Below, one piece after another: positions 12,214 to 20,815 of a stretch of 38,185 nucleotides of DNA. The notes under the pieces were generated by a model that worked only from the letters and a program-made list of their open reading frames with translations, had not been told where the DNA came from and ran no database searches. Every line of letters begins with the position of its first letter. Within the stretch, counting starts at the first letter, position 1. The stretch comes from a virus, in IMG/VR virus record IMGVR_UViG_3300013233_000601, positions 1-38,185 of that record; one strand, given 5' to 3'. The position numbers and the translations under genes were made by a program.

Positions 12214-13025
12214 TACGCCGCCCCCACCAAGCCAATCAATAAGGCGGGATAGTTGATGCTGTTGCCGGTTGTCAACGGCTGATCGGTTGGCTCATCAAAA
12301 ACATAAACCAACTGACTGTTGGCATCGTCCACCCACGCAAAGAACAGATTGTCTGTGGCCAGACTGTCGGCGGTCACCGTTGCCGCAGCGGTTTTGGCCG
12401 TAATGGTCAGGTCATAACCCAAACCGTTGAGAACCACGGAAAAGTCCGCTGCCGCCAACGTCCGACCGGCACCACTGACGTTGAATCCCGGTGTGGCATC
12501 GGCTGGCGCATTAACAGCCTCAGTGTAAGTGGTAGGCAAAGACTTACAGACGTTGAGCCGCAAACCATTGGCCTGCGCCCAATTTAAACCCTGCTGCATA
12601 AAGAGCGGGTTGAGTCGGACATTGGGAAACGTGAAGCCGGTGGAGAGCAGCGGGAAGTTGATGGCGTTGCCCACGGTCAATGCCTGATTGCTCGGCTCAT
12701 CAAACACCTGCAAGATCGTGCTGTTGTTCGTATCCAACCAAGCAAACCAAAGATCATCACTGGCCAAGGTCGCTTCCACCACCGTGGCACCGGCTGACTT
12801 AGCCGCAAGGGTGATGGTCTGGCCGTTGCTGGCGTTGGCCGCCACGGTTAATTCTGCACCTGCTAGTGATCGACCCGCGCCACTGACGTTGAATCCCGGT
12901 GTGCCATTGCTGGGTGCGTTGACCGCCTCCAGATACGTTGTGGGTTTGGCTTTGCAGACGGTCATAAGCAGGCCGTTGGCGGCTCCGAAGTTCAGTCCTT
13001 GGTGGAACAGTTGGTCATTGAGCAT
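12213..13025 (-). CDS. Tail protein made of a tandem 136-residue duplication
   Basis: 270 residues built of two homologous halves (about 1-134 and 137-268). Both halves contain QGLN-(F/W)-xxANGL, VCK-(A/S)-xPTTYxEAVNAP, TPGFNVSGAGR-(S/T)-LA, LFFAW-type and VFDEP elements in the same order. At DNA level a 24-bp stretch is identical at 12472-12495 and 12880-12903, exactly 408 bp (136 codons) apart. Each half is probably a beta-sandwich-like particle-surface domain. Position after the tip protein suggests a receptor-side decoration or fibre part. Family not recognised. Confidence 0.75.
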   Translation of the reverse strand: MLNDQLFHQGLNFGAANGLLMTVCKAKPTTYLEAVNAPSNGTPGFNVSGAGRSLAGAELTVAANASNGQTITLAAKSAGATVVEATLASDDLWFAWLDTNNSTILQVFDEPSNQALTVGNAINFPLLSTGFTFPNVRLNPLFMQQGLNWAQANGLRLNVCKSLPTTYTEAVNAPADATPGFNVSGAGRTLAAADFSVVLNGLGYDLTITAKTAAATVTADSLATDNLFFAWVDDANSQLVYVFDEPTDQPLTTGNSINYPALLIGLVGAA

Positions 13026-13054
13026 GGCGTGATTCTCGTCTGATTAATCGTTAT

Positions 13055-14038
13055 TTATGATGTCAATCTAAGCAGGGTCTTGCTCTCGTTAGTATATCGC
13101 GCCGGTCTGTTTGATGATGAAAAACGCACCGGTCGATGCCGACTGACCCGCCGTCCAAGGCTCGGTAAATAGGGAACATTGACGCTGCCACTGATTTGCA
13201 CTGAACCGGATCGAATGGACAACCCCGTGAGGTGATGGGATTGCTTTAATCCGCCACTGCTTTGCACGCTGCCAGAGCGAAGCACCACGCCACCCAGATC
13301 CCCCACCGATGAGATCACCCCACTGCTCTGCACTGAGCCAGACCGAACCGTGACGGCTGACAGAGTGACGTTCAGAGTCAGATCGTCGGTGGCTTGACTG
13401 GCAGCGGATCGAACCGATATGCCACTGAGCTGTTGTTGTTGACTGAGGGCGTTGTTGACTTGCTCGGCAGCGGATCGGATCAGCACACCACCCAACTCAC
13501 CGACAACCGAAATCAGGCCGCTGACCTGCGCTGATCCTGAGCGGACAGATGCCCCAGAGAGCTGTTGCTGTTGGCTCAGGGTGTTGGCGACCTGATCCGC
13601 TGCACCACGGTTGGTGACGGGATCGAGCGCATGTTGTTGGCCAACGCTGTTGCTGATCTGAACGGCAGACGAGCGGATCGTGACCGATCCTAAAACAAGC
13701 AATTGGCTCAGACTGGCGCTGCTCTGTTGGCTTCCGGATCTGAGGGTGATGCCGTTTAACTGCTGCTGTTGGGTCAGGCTGCCGATGGCTTGAACAGCAC
13801 TGGATCGAACCGTGGCGCTTGCCAACGTCTGCTGTTGAGTCAATGCCCCGCTGTTCTGATTGGCAGCAGATCGGATCGTAATACCAGCCAGTTGTTGATC
13901 TTGGCTTACTGACCCGCTGCTCTGATCATCAGCAGATCGAACCGTCACCGCCCCCAGATTAGCCCCACCGGCAACCACCGCCTGATTGGGCAGCCACGCG
14001 GTTAATGGGCTGTTGGGGATTCGAGCATAAATAGCCAT
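13055..14038 (-). CDS. Tail protein with twelve exact 22-residue repeats
   Basis: 327 residues. After a short N-terminus (MAIYARIPNSPLTAWLPNQ), residues 28-291 are twelve uninterrupted units of exactly 22 residues with approximate consensus LxGxTIRSGSxQxSGxLSQQQQ. The RS at unit positions 7-8 is kept in eleven units and the Q at position 12 in all. A basic C-terminus follows (GRRVSRHRPVRF). The strict period with alternating small or hydrophobic residues suggests a beta-solenoid or other fibrous fold. The location among receptor-side tail genes suggests a fibre or a spacer between fibre domains. No known family was recognised. Confidence 0.75.
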   Translation of the reverse strand: MAIYARIPNSPLTAWLPNQAVVAGGANLGAVTVRSADDQSSGSVSQDQQLAGITIRSAANQNSGALTQQQTLASATVRSSAVQAIGSLTQQQQLNGITLRSGSQQSSASLSQLLVLGSVTIRSSAVQISNSVGQQHALDPVTNRGAADQVANTLSQQQQLSGASVRSGSAQVSGLISVVGELGGVLIRSAAEQVNNALSQQQQLSGISVRSAASQATDDLTLNVTLSAVTVRSGSVQSSGVISSVGDLGGVVLRSGSVQSSGGLKQSHHLTGLSIRSGSVQISGSVNVPYLPSLGRRVSRHRPVRFSSSNRPARYTNESKTLLRLTS

Positions 14039-15301
14039 TTAGGTCACCACGGGCGAGATGGCCAGCGACATAGCCACTTGGCCAGCCATGCCAGCGTCGT
14101 TGTAATCGGCGATCAAGATCACATCATCAGGAACAGAGATGGTGAAACTGATAGACCCCGCACCACCGGCAGTGCTGCCGGTGCCGACCTCTTGCAAGCC
14201 GGTCGGGAAGGAGGTGGCCACATAGGCACGAACCGCCACGCCGTCGGGCAATGGGGAGCCATCGGCCAGCAAAAACGTCTCGCTGACGGTGTAGGTGACC
14301 GTGATGTTGGGCAGCCAAGCGGATTCTGAATAGAAAGTACTGGGTGAGTTTTGCGCTTGAAAATACGCCAATTCTCGTGCCGGTGTGTTAATCGTTGATT
14401 TGATTTCAATGCTGGCCACATCACGCACAAACCCGCCAACACTGCCGCCCCGCGCACCGAAGTGAGAGAAGCTGCCTACGATGCCAGCAGGCATTGCCCC
14501 GCCAACGTCCTGCACGGATTGAACACCGTCCTCATAGACCGTCATCGTTGCTGTGGTGTCGTCGTAGGTGATCGAGTGCCGATGCCAGCCGGTTGGCGTA
14601 ATGGGTGCGACCCAGCCCCCAGAATTCAACCAATCTGTTTTACCAGAAATTTCAGGCACCGCGCCATCAACATCACACCGCAGAACATCCTCTGCTCCTT
14701 GTCCGAGGCCGGTCAGATTAACCGCAGCACCCGCTCCCACATCGGCAGACCACCACGATACCGTAAAGGCATAGGGGTTGAATGAGTTGGCGTTGAACTC
14801 AATCTCATTGCCAGCACCATCATCAAACCAACCAAGCCCAAGCGGCGAGAGCGTCCGCCCCACCGCCATTGTGCCAACGATGTTGCCCGCAGTCGCAACA
14901 GGGCTGCTGTCCGCTGCCGTGCCATTGGCCGCTGCCGGTGGTGTACCGGCCAACAACGCCATGACGCTGTGGGTCGGGTAGACCGCAGCGGAGTTTTGAT
15001 TGTTGGTTGCAGCAGGGTTTCCGATGTCGATGTGAATGATGGTTGGGTTGATGCCGTCACTTGCAGGCAGTGAGACAAACATCATCAAGCTGCCCGCTGC
15101 TTGATCGACCCAGCCGATATGATCATCCAGCAGCGTGCCGTCGGGTAACGAGGCGCGAACGTCAGATCCATCGGCGGCCAGATTAGCGATGATTTCAGCC
15201 TGCCCATTAAAAAGCACTGGCATATCAAAGGCTGCGCCATCAGCTGGGTATTTGCCTACGGCGACGGTGATTTCTTTGTGTGTTGCCCAACCGGTTAGCA
15301 T
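14039..15301 (-). CDS. Tail fibre-like protein with LamG/concanavalin-type domain
   Basis: 420 residues. The N-terminal part (WATHKEITVAVGKYPADGA, DGSDVRASLPDGTLL, SLPASDGINPTIIHIDIGN) has the look of the DUF2341 domain. The middle (about 130-310: TVSWWSADVGAG, GWHRHSITYDDTTATMTVYEDG) matches the pattern of a LamG/concanavalin A-like lectin, including the W-H-x-x-x-x-Y-D motif. The C-terminal 80 residues form another beta-rich domain (VSETFLLADGSPLPDG). Together this suggests binding of surface glycans, so a receptor-binding role. AAGGAA lies upstream of the ATG, 9 bases after the tip protein stop. Confidence 0.78.
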   Translation of the reverse strand: MLTGWATHKEITVAVGKYPADGAAFDMPVLFNGQAEIIANLAADGSDVRASLPDGTLLDDHIGWVDQAAGSLMMFVSLPASDGINPTIIHIDIGNPAATNNQNSAAVYPTHSVMALLAGTPPAAANGTAADSSPVATAGNIVGTMAVGRTLSPLGLGWFDDGAGNEIEFNANSFNPYAFTVSWWSADVGAGAAVNLTGLGQGAEDVLRCDVDGAVPEISGKTDWLNSGGWVAPITPTGWHRHSITYDDTTATMTVYEDGVQSVQDVGGAMPAGIVGSFSHFGARGGSVGGFVRDVASIEIKSTINTPARELAYFQAQNSPSTFYSESAWLPNITVTYTVSETFLLADGSPLPDGVAVRAYVATSFPTGLQEVGTGSTAGGAGSISFTISVPDDVILIADYNDAGMAGQVAMSLAISPVVT

Positions 15302-15310
15302 GGTATTTCC

Positions 15311-18300
15311 TTACTTTTTGTTTGTTGCAACGGTAATAACTTGGTTTGTACAGCCGACCTGATCTCCGCCCACGCTTTGATCGCTGGTCAGTTGAATGGC
15401 GTAATAGTCATAGGTTGCCGACGGCGTTGGGTCAAAAACGGTTTGAGTGATAACCGTCCCAGCGTAATAAAAACCAAACTCTCTGACGATGACAAACGAA
15501 AAAGATCTGTTTACATACCGCACCAACCTGACTTTTGCATCGGTTAACAGAACGAGGCTTAAATTGATCATGGGCGTGTTGCTGAATCCAACGTATTGAA
15601 CCTGTAGGAATCGTGGCCATTGGTCTTTAACCACAAGCGTTTGATATTGATCAAGTGGTTCTGATGCGGTGTAAAAATCAGAGACGGCTCCTTGGTCTAT
15701 CTCGTTTTCAGATACTGATCCTAGGGTCGCCAAAGCGCCTTGATTTGCTATTGCTGCTGCTGTGTTTTGGCTTGTTGGATCGGCTCCGGCTGCTGCTGGC
15801 TGTAAAGAATCAATCGTCTGGCCGTCTGAATAGGGCGTATCTGATGCGGTTTGAATCGTGCGAATACGAACAAAATCAATGCTCACAAATCCCGTTGAGT
15901 TCGGATAATTTACAACGAAAACTGGGCGAATCTTTACTACACTCGGATGGAATTTTCCGGGGTTTTGCAGTGTACCAACGCCGGACGTTCCGACCGTCGA
16001 GCCGCGACCTTGAGAATAGCCCTTGAACTCTGCCCATCCACTTGCTGTGACAGCGGCAATAGCGTGATAGTGCTGACTCCCGTGGGTATCAACGCCAATG
16101 ACGTTGACTCTGGCTCCGGATCCGTCGTAGCCCTCCCAGCCAAGATATATCTGTCCAGCAGAGGAGGAGTACAGTCGAAAATGGATCTCGATCAAGTCAT
16201 CTGTGATAGAGATGAATTCATCGTGTGAATACCACCCAGTTCCGCCTGTTGCTTGAATATAACCCCCACCTGTAGCTGGCGCACCGCCTGCAATCCAATT
16301 GAGTTGACCTGCTGAGTTGTTGCCGGGCGTTGGCAGCCAGTGCGCGACTGATTTTGAATCGGTAAAATCAAGATTTTTGAATCTCGATCCAGATACCGCG
16401 CCGGTATCCACACCGCCAACATTTTGTCCCCAAACAACCTGACCATCGGCAATCAACGGCAGTGACAACACCACGGTTGCGTATTCAATCACCGACTCAT
16501 TGCCCGCAAAATCCACCGCAGCCACGGCAAACCGAACGGTGCCAACGGGAATGCCGCTGACAATGGCAGGAGCGTCGTTAAACAAGCCCCCGTTGATCGG
16601 CAAGGTGTTCGGCATGGTGAGCCAATTCTGCGCGGTATTGCTGCTCCACTTGATTCGATAACCCGCCAAATCTTTGGCGCGTGTCGCCTGCGTCCAACCG
16701 ATTTCCGTGGTGCTGTCGGTGAGCATGGCTACTCCCAACGACCCCGCATCCACCGCATTGGGTGCCACGGTGTCGCCGGTCACCAGATAATCGTTTACCA
16801 GCGCCGGTTGGCGATTACCAACCAACTCACTGATCTGGGCAGCGGTGGCTGAAATGCGTAATCCAGAGCCAACGGGTAATTTAATGCTGTAGCTCTTGCC
16901 CTCGTAGCGGCCTGCAAAGACGGCTTCAAATTGATTGCCACCTGGCGTTAACGTCCGCACATCCAGCAGCATGAAATCAGCGTGCTGAGTCTCAAACGTC
17001 ACCGTGATTTGTGGAGATTCGTTAACACCCAACTGAATCTCTTCAAAGGTCATGGCCGTCACTTCTGGCCGTGATGCCCAGTAGTTCGGTGCAACAGGAG
17101 TGAAGTGGCCACCGCTCTTGGCAGCGTAATACTCTGGCACTTCGTCAATGGCGGTGATGTCCAACATGCGACTGCCACTGGGTTTGATGTCGGTGATTTT
17201 GACCCGCTTGCCAGGCGTTGGGTTTGGCTCAAAAAACCAGAGGTAATCTTGTTGCGGTGACGTGGCATCCGCATCCGGCGAGACCGAAAGCGGCGTGCTC
17301 AGCGTCAGAACAGAGGTCTCTGTATTGCCGTTGGCGGTCACCGCCACGGTTTCCATTTCCCCGTTGGGCAGTCGGACGGTGATGTATTCCGCATTGGCTG
17401 TGGTGCGCGGCACCGGTTTATCTAAGGTTAATTGATTGATCGTACCGGCAATTAAACGCCCTGACTTACTCCACTGAGTCATGTCGTGACTGAGGGTGAC
17501 AACATCCCCGCGCTGGCAAACAAAGCCCTCCATGTCGGTTTTCCACTTAATGCGACGGCGATGATAGAGACCTTCGGCAAACATGAGGTTGGCCTCTTCC
17601 GAGGCTTGGGTCTCACTACTACAGCCCCACAACTCCATGCGTACCGTTTCACCGTTACCCGTTGATGGGTTACTGACGCGAATGGACTTGGGTTTGTAGC
17701 CGATGGCCGCATCCCGAAACATCACCTCGACTTCGGATGCCAGTTGATCACTGATGTAACTGACCTCGAAGCTGCCCGCAACGATGTTGGGCATCCCGAA
17801 CATCGTTACCGGCGGTTGATTCTCGGCGTTCCAGACCACGCCCAACTTGCCACTCGACCACGTTGCCGATGCGCGGCCACAACGGGCAATCATCCCCAGC
17901 ACTTGCCCCACGGACATTTTGCGGTCAATGATGCCATTGGCGGCCAGAGCGTTGGTTTTACACCAAACGCCCCACTCATAGAGAGAGGCCAGATCAATGC
18001 GGGTTAGGGGCATCATGGCACCATAAAGAATCGGCCCCGTTGCGCCATCCCGCCGCCGCCCCAGAGCAAATTTCAGGAACTCCCATGCGGGGTTGCCGCC
18101 CTTTATCGGCGCACCCAATGTGTAATTCAGGCCGGATTGAATCAGGGGTAAAACCGAACTGGAGCAGAGGGCGTTCACGCCTTCCAGTCGGCCTTGCAGT
18201 TGGCCGTTGGCTTTGATGCGCAAGCCCAACCGATTCTGGCCAGCGTAGTTGGCACTGTCGGGTTGATAACTGCGGATGGCGGTCAAATTAAGATCCGCAA

Positions 18301-19618
18301 AAACAGAGTTGTTGTTGGCAACATTGAGGGGTGACAGTTTGTTCACTCGCACCTCATATTGACCTTTGGCAACACTGCGGTAGTAGCTACGCCTTACGGC
18401 TTTGTAGTCGTCGTTACGAATCAGTGCATAGGGTGCGCTGCTGTAGGTCACCCCTTCTGGGGTTAAACCCGCGCCGCTGGATTGGGGGGGTTCAGAGCCA
18501 TCCATGAGCGTCCAATGCCAGACGTGATTTTCACTGTAATCGCCCCATTCCTCCACAAACGCCACTGCGCCTTCAGTGTGACCGGTGGGTGAATAGAGCG
18601 TATCGGGGTTGCTGTCATAATAATCTTGGTACCACTCCAGCGTCCCTTCACCGTCATCCCACATCACCCCAACACTCCAATAATGGCTTTGATCGACGGG
18701 TACGGTGTCAAAAATAAGCGAGATCCATGTGGCTGATCCAACAGGCCGGTATTCAATGTTGATCTGAGCATCTTGGCTGACGGTGTCGTTGTCGCTGTTC
18801 AGAGCGTAAACCGCCCCCACCAGATCAATGCCGATCCTCGTAGTGTTGAGGCTGGTTGTTTTTTGGATGAATGTGCCATCATCAGGCAGGGCGGCACCGG
18901 CCAGCGTATCGACGTTGCCCGGGGCTTGCAGTAACGCACCGGTTTCGTCTGACTGGTAGACCTCGAACTCTTTGTAATTGGCCAGCGGGGTGTCGCCGAT
19001 GTGCAGATCGCCAATGGCCATTGGCCCAACGCCAAAGTTGAAGTCGGTGAACAGGTATTGGTCGCCGTTTTCGTCAAATTCGGTGAAATCTTTGAAGGCT
19101 TTGTCCGGTACCAGCTTGTGGCTGCCGACCAAATAGGCCAACGGCTGATAGGGACGGGAGCGGTTCTGAGTGCCTTCGATGTTGTAGCTGGGGCTGGCAT
19201 CGTTTTCGTGCTTGGTCAGTTCGGGTACGTCAGGCGGATAGAGCGCGGTGCCGATCATGCCGCCGATCATCAATGCTTGGCTGGGTGGAACCAACATAAA
19301 CACAAGAGCCGCTGCAACGGCGATGGTGACAATGGAGCGGACGACTTTATTGGCATCTCCGCCCCCGCCACTGTCACCGGCTTTGGTTAAAATATTGATC
19401 AGATCATCGGGTTTTATCGGCCAGTGCGCCCACTGATCGGGTTCAACCACCACGCCATTAACGTGAATCACATTCAACTCAGGGGCAACCTTGATCCCCC
19501 GTTGATCCTGCAACTGATGCAGGGCATCACTGAGCGTTTTGGCCACCAAAGTGAGTTGAGCGCGATTTTGTAAGGGCAGCAGTGGGTTTGAACTGTGGGT
19601 CAGGTGGCAGGCTTGCAT
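15311..19618 (-). CDS. Tail tip / host specificity protein (gpJ-like) with gpI-like N-terminus
   Basis: 1435 residues, the largest gene. It forms the central tail tip that closes the tube and contacts the cell envelope. The N-terminal 80 residues resemble the beta-grasp part of lambda gpI (VIHVNGVVVEPDQW, then DDLINILTK), followed by a Gly-rich linker GDSGGGGDANK and a hydrophobic segment at about 92-128. Residues 135-900 are the gpJ-type hub region (RPYQPLAYLVGSHKLVPDKAF). A fibronectin III-like domain lies near 940-1040 (EIGWTQATRAKDLAGYRIKW). The C-terminal third is beta-rich and probably variable. It overlaps the NlpC/P60 gene by 19 bases. Confidence 0.9.
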   Translation of the reverse strand: MQACHLTHSSNPLLPLQNRAQLTLVAKTLSDALHQLQDQRGIKVAPELNVIHVNGVVVEPDQWAHWPIKPDDLINILTKAGDSGGGGDANKVVRSIVTIAVAAALVFMLVPPSQALMIGGMIGTALYPPDVPELTKHENDASPSYNIEGTQNRSRPYQPLAYLVGSHKLVPDKAFKDFTEFDENGDQYLFTDFNFGVGPMAIGDLHIGDTPLANYKEFEVYQSDETGALLQAPGNVDTLAGAALPDDGTFIQKTTSLNTTRIGIDLVGAVYALNSDNDTVSQDAQINIEYRPVGSATWISLIFDTVPVDQSHYWSVGVMWDDGEGTLEWYQDYYDSNPDTLYSPTGHTEGAVAFVEEWGDYSENHVWHWTLMDGSEPPQSSGAGLTPEGVTYSSAPYALIRNDDYKAVRRSYYRSVAKGQYEVRVNKLSPLNVANNNSVFADLNLTAIRSYQPDSANYAGQNRLGLRIKANGQLQGRLEGVNALCSSSVLPLIQSGLNYTLGAPIKGGNPAWEFLKFALGRRRDGATGPILYGAMMPLTRIDLASLYEWGVWCKTNALAANGIIDRKMSVGQVLGMIARCGRASATWSSGKLGVVWNAENQPPVTMFGMPNIVAGSFEVSYISDQLASEVEVMFRDAAIGYKPKSIRVSNPSTGNGETVRMELWGCSSETQASEEANLMFAEGLYHRRRIKWKTDMEGFVCQRGDVVTLSHDMTQWSKSGRLIAGTINQLTLDKPVPRTTANAEYITVRLPNGEMETVAVTANGNTETSVLTLSTPLSVSPDADATSPQQDYLWFFEPNPTPGKRVKITDIKPSGSRMLDITAIDEVPEYYAAKSGGHFTPVAPNYWASRPEVTAMTFEEIQLGVNESPQITVTFETQHADFMLLDVRTLTPGGNQFEAVFAGRYEGKSYSIKLPVGSGLRISATAAQISELVGNRQPALVNDYLVTGDTVAPNAVDAGSLGVAMLTDSTTEIGWTQATRAKDLAGYRIKWSSNTAQNWLTMPNTLPINGGLFNDAPAIVSGIPVGTVRFAVAAVDFAGNESVIEYATVVLSLPLIADGQVVWGQNVGGVDTGAVSGSRFKNLDFTDSKSVAHWLPTPGNNSAGQLNWIAGGAPATGGGYIQATGGTGWYSHDEFISITDDLIEIHFRLYSSSAGQIYLGWEGYDGSGARVNVIGVDTHGSQHYHAIAAVTASGWAEFKGYSQGRGSTVGTSGVGTLQNPGKFHPSVVKIRPVFVVNYPNSTGFVSIDFVRIRTIQTASDTPYSDGQTIDSLQPAAAGADPTSQNTAAAIANQGALATLGSVSENEIDQGAVSDFYTASEPLDQYQTLVVKDQWPRFLQVQYVGFSNTPMINLSLVLLTDAKVRLVRYVNRSFSFVIVREFGFYYAGTVITQTVFDPTPSATYDYYAIQLTSDQSVGGDQVGCTNQVITVATNKK

Positions 19619-19989
19619 CGATAAAATCCGTCAATGGTTATGTTTAGGGTGTGCAACTCTCGCATCTTATGCAGTGCCGCCCCTGCACCGGAGAGCGCGT
19701 GGAGGACGTAGCCGATGCCGCCGATGGTGCAGTAAATGCCAACGTGGCGGCGGACGTTAAGGGCGGTCATCAAAACCACATCCCCCTCCGTTGGCTCTGT
19801 TGTTTCTGCACAAAGATGCTCTATTTGATGCAAAAGAAGCGTATTGCGCGGCGCTGTACGCGCAGGCTTGTGGGGTATGGTGACGAAAATGCCAAAGTAT
19901 TCGCGTAGCACGTCAACAACCAGCTCGGCGCAGGGCGCTGGCTTCCGATAATCTCGGCTTAAAAACTCTAACGCCCAATGGTCGGACAT
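19600..19989 (-). CDS. NlpC/P60-like tail tip hydrolase (gpK-like)
   Basis: 129 residues. A Cys-His peptidase pattern is visible: C19 in PAPCAELVVDVLREYFGI, H85 in RRHVGIYC, and a third polar position in VLHALSG. The GDVVLM segment before the His is typical of the family. In lambda-like phages the homologous protein acts at the tail tip to open peptidoglycan cross-links during DNA entry. It lies between the DUF1833-like protein and the tip protein as in other siphophages and overlaps both neighbours. It lacks an N-terminal JAB-type domain. It is not a stand-alone lysis enzyme. Confidence 0.82.
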   Translation of the reverse strand: MSDHWALEFLSRDYRKPAPCAELVVDVLREYFGIFVTIPHKPARTAPRNTLLLHQIEHLCAETTEPTEGDVVLMTALNVRRHVGIYCTIGGIGYVLHALSGAGAALHKMRELHTLNITIDGFYRCKPAT

Positions 19990-20459
19990 TAGAAGATCCC
20001 GGGTGCGGTTTCTGGGGTGTAGCGAATCGGCACGGCGGCACGGTTGAGCAGGTCTTCATAACCCAACCGCGCCGATACCGTTGTTGTGTTGGCAACGAGG
20101 TTGGTCATATCCATCGTCACTTGCCACTCAACAATGTCAGGGTTGGAGACAAACACACGGCTCAAGGTCGCTGTGGCACCGGCTCCGCCATTGGAGATCT
20201 CAAGCCACTGCATCAACTCCCTGCCGACGTTGTCCATCTTCAGGGTCGCTTTGGGTGAGCCTTGGGTCAGGTCGTCTGGCGGGGTGACATCAAAGGGCAT
20301 TTTCACATAGAGGTTGCCGTTCGATGTGATGTTCTGGCTGTCTTGTACCACGCGGATCGGTGCGGCCAGATCGGGATGATCGATCTGCAACAGGATGACC
20401 ATCGGGTCGATTGAGTTGGTGGCGTTGACCTTTACTTTGCCGCTGTTTGAGAGGTTCAT
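19989..20459 (-). CDS. Minor tail protein, DUF1833-like (gpL-like position)
   Basis: 156 residues from ATG 20459, which overlaps the preceding stop by 4 bases (ATGA). The frame is open to 20582, but that extension is Arg/Pro-rich and lies inside the upstream gene. The sequence SIDPMVILLQIDHPDLAAPIRVVQDSQNI and LYVKMPFDVTPPDD fits the DUF1833 family of phage tail proteins, which occupy the place of lambda gpL between gpM-like and gpK-like proteins. It probably helps assemble the tail tip. Confidence 0.8.
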   Translation of the reverse strand: MNLSNSGKVKVNATNSIDPMVILLQIDHPDLAAPIRVVQDSQNITSNGNLYVKMPFDVTPPDDLTQGSPKATLKMDNVGRELMQWLEISNGGAGATATLSRVFVSNPDIVEWQVTMDMTNLVANTTTVSARLGYEDLLNRAAVPIRYTPETAPGIF

Positions 20460-20815
20460 TCTTGGGTCTCTAGGGTAAACGTCACAATCCAGTTGAGCTG
20501 CAACCGGTTCACGGGTCTGGCGCTGTATTCGCCGTTGACGATGCGGCCATTTTTCGTAGCGCCATCCACTGGATCTGTCCAATTAAACTCGTCGGCACCA
20601 CGGCCAATATTAGCCTTAAACCACGTTTTGAACGCTAAAAAGTCGGTTTTGGTAAAGAGGTATTCCAACGGGCGTTGAACGGAAACCGAAGAGCGAATCT
20701 TAGCCTGCTTTGCCATGCTCTCTTCCATCTCAGTTCTCTGTACCGCGCTCTGTGGATTCTCTGCGTAGCCGGTGGCGAGCAGCTTGCCGGTTGCGGGGAA
20801 GGTTTCGACGGCCAT
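20456..20815 (-). CDS. Minor tail protein (gpM-like position)
   Basis: 119 residues. The central segment FLAFKTWFKANIGRGADEFNWTDPVDG, followed by RLQLNWIVTFTLE, is typical of small tail-tip proteins placed directly after the tape measure in siphophages. It probably joins the tape measure C-terminus to the tip complex. ATG 20815 overlaps the tape measure stop by 1 base, and the gene is coupled to the next by ATGA. Confidence 0.75.
   Translation of the reverse strand: MAVETFPATGKLLATGYAENPQSAVQRTEMEESMAKQAKIRSSVSVQRPLEYLFTKTDFLAFKTWFKANIGRGADEFNWTDPVDGATKNGRIVNGEYSARPVNRLQLNWIVTFTLETQE

Noticed and set aside
13055-14038. CRISPR or other DNA repeat array (66-bp period)
   Set aside because: The period is a multiple of three within one open frame, and the repeat is at protein level with divergent DNA.
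11857-15301. Diversity-generating retroelement acting on the tail genes
   Set aside because: No reverse transcriptase or template/variable repeat pair was found in the genome; repeats here are tandem protein units.
19600-19989. NlpC/P60-like protein as the endolysin
   Set aside because: Its place between minor tail protein and tip protein, and overlaps with both, mark it as a tail-tip hydrolase.
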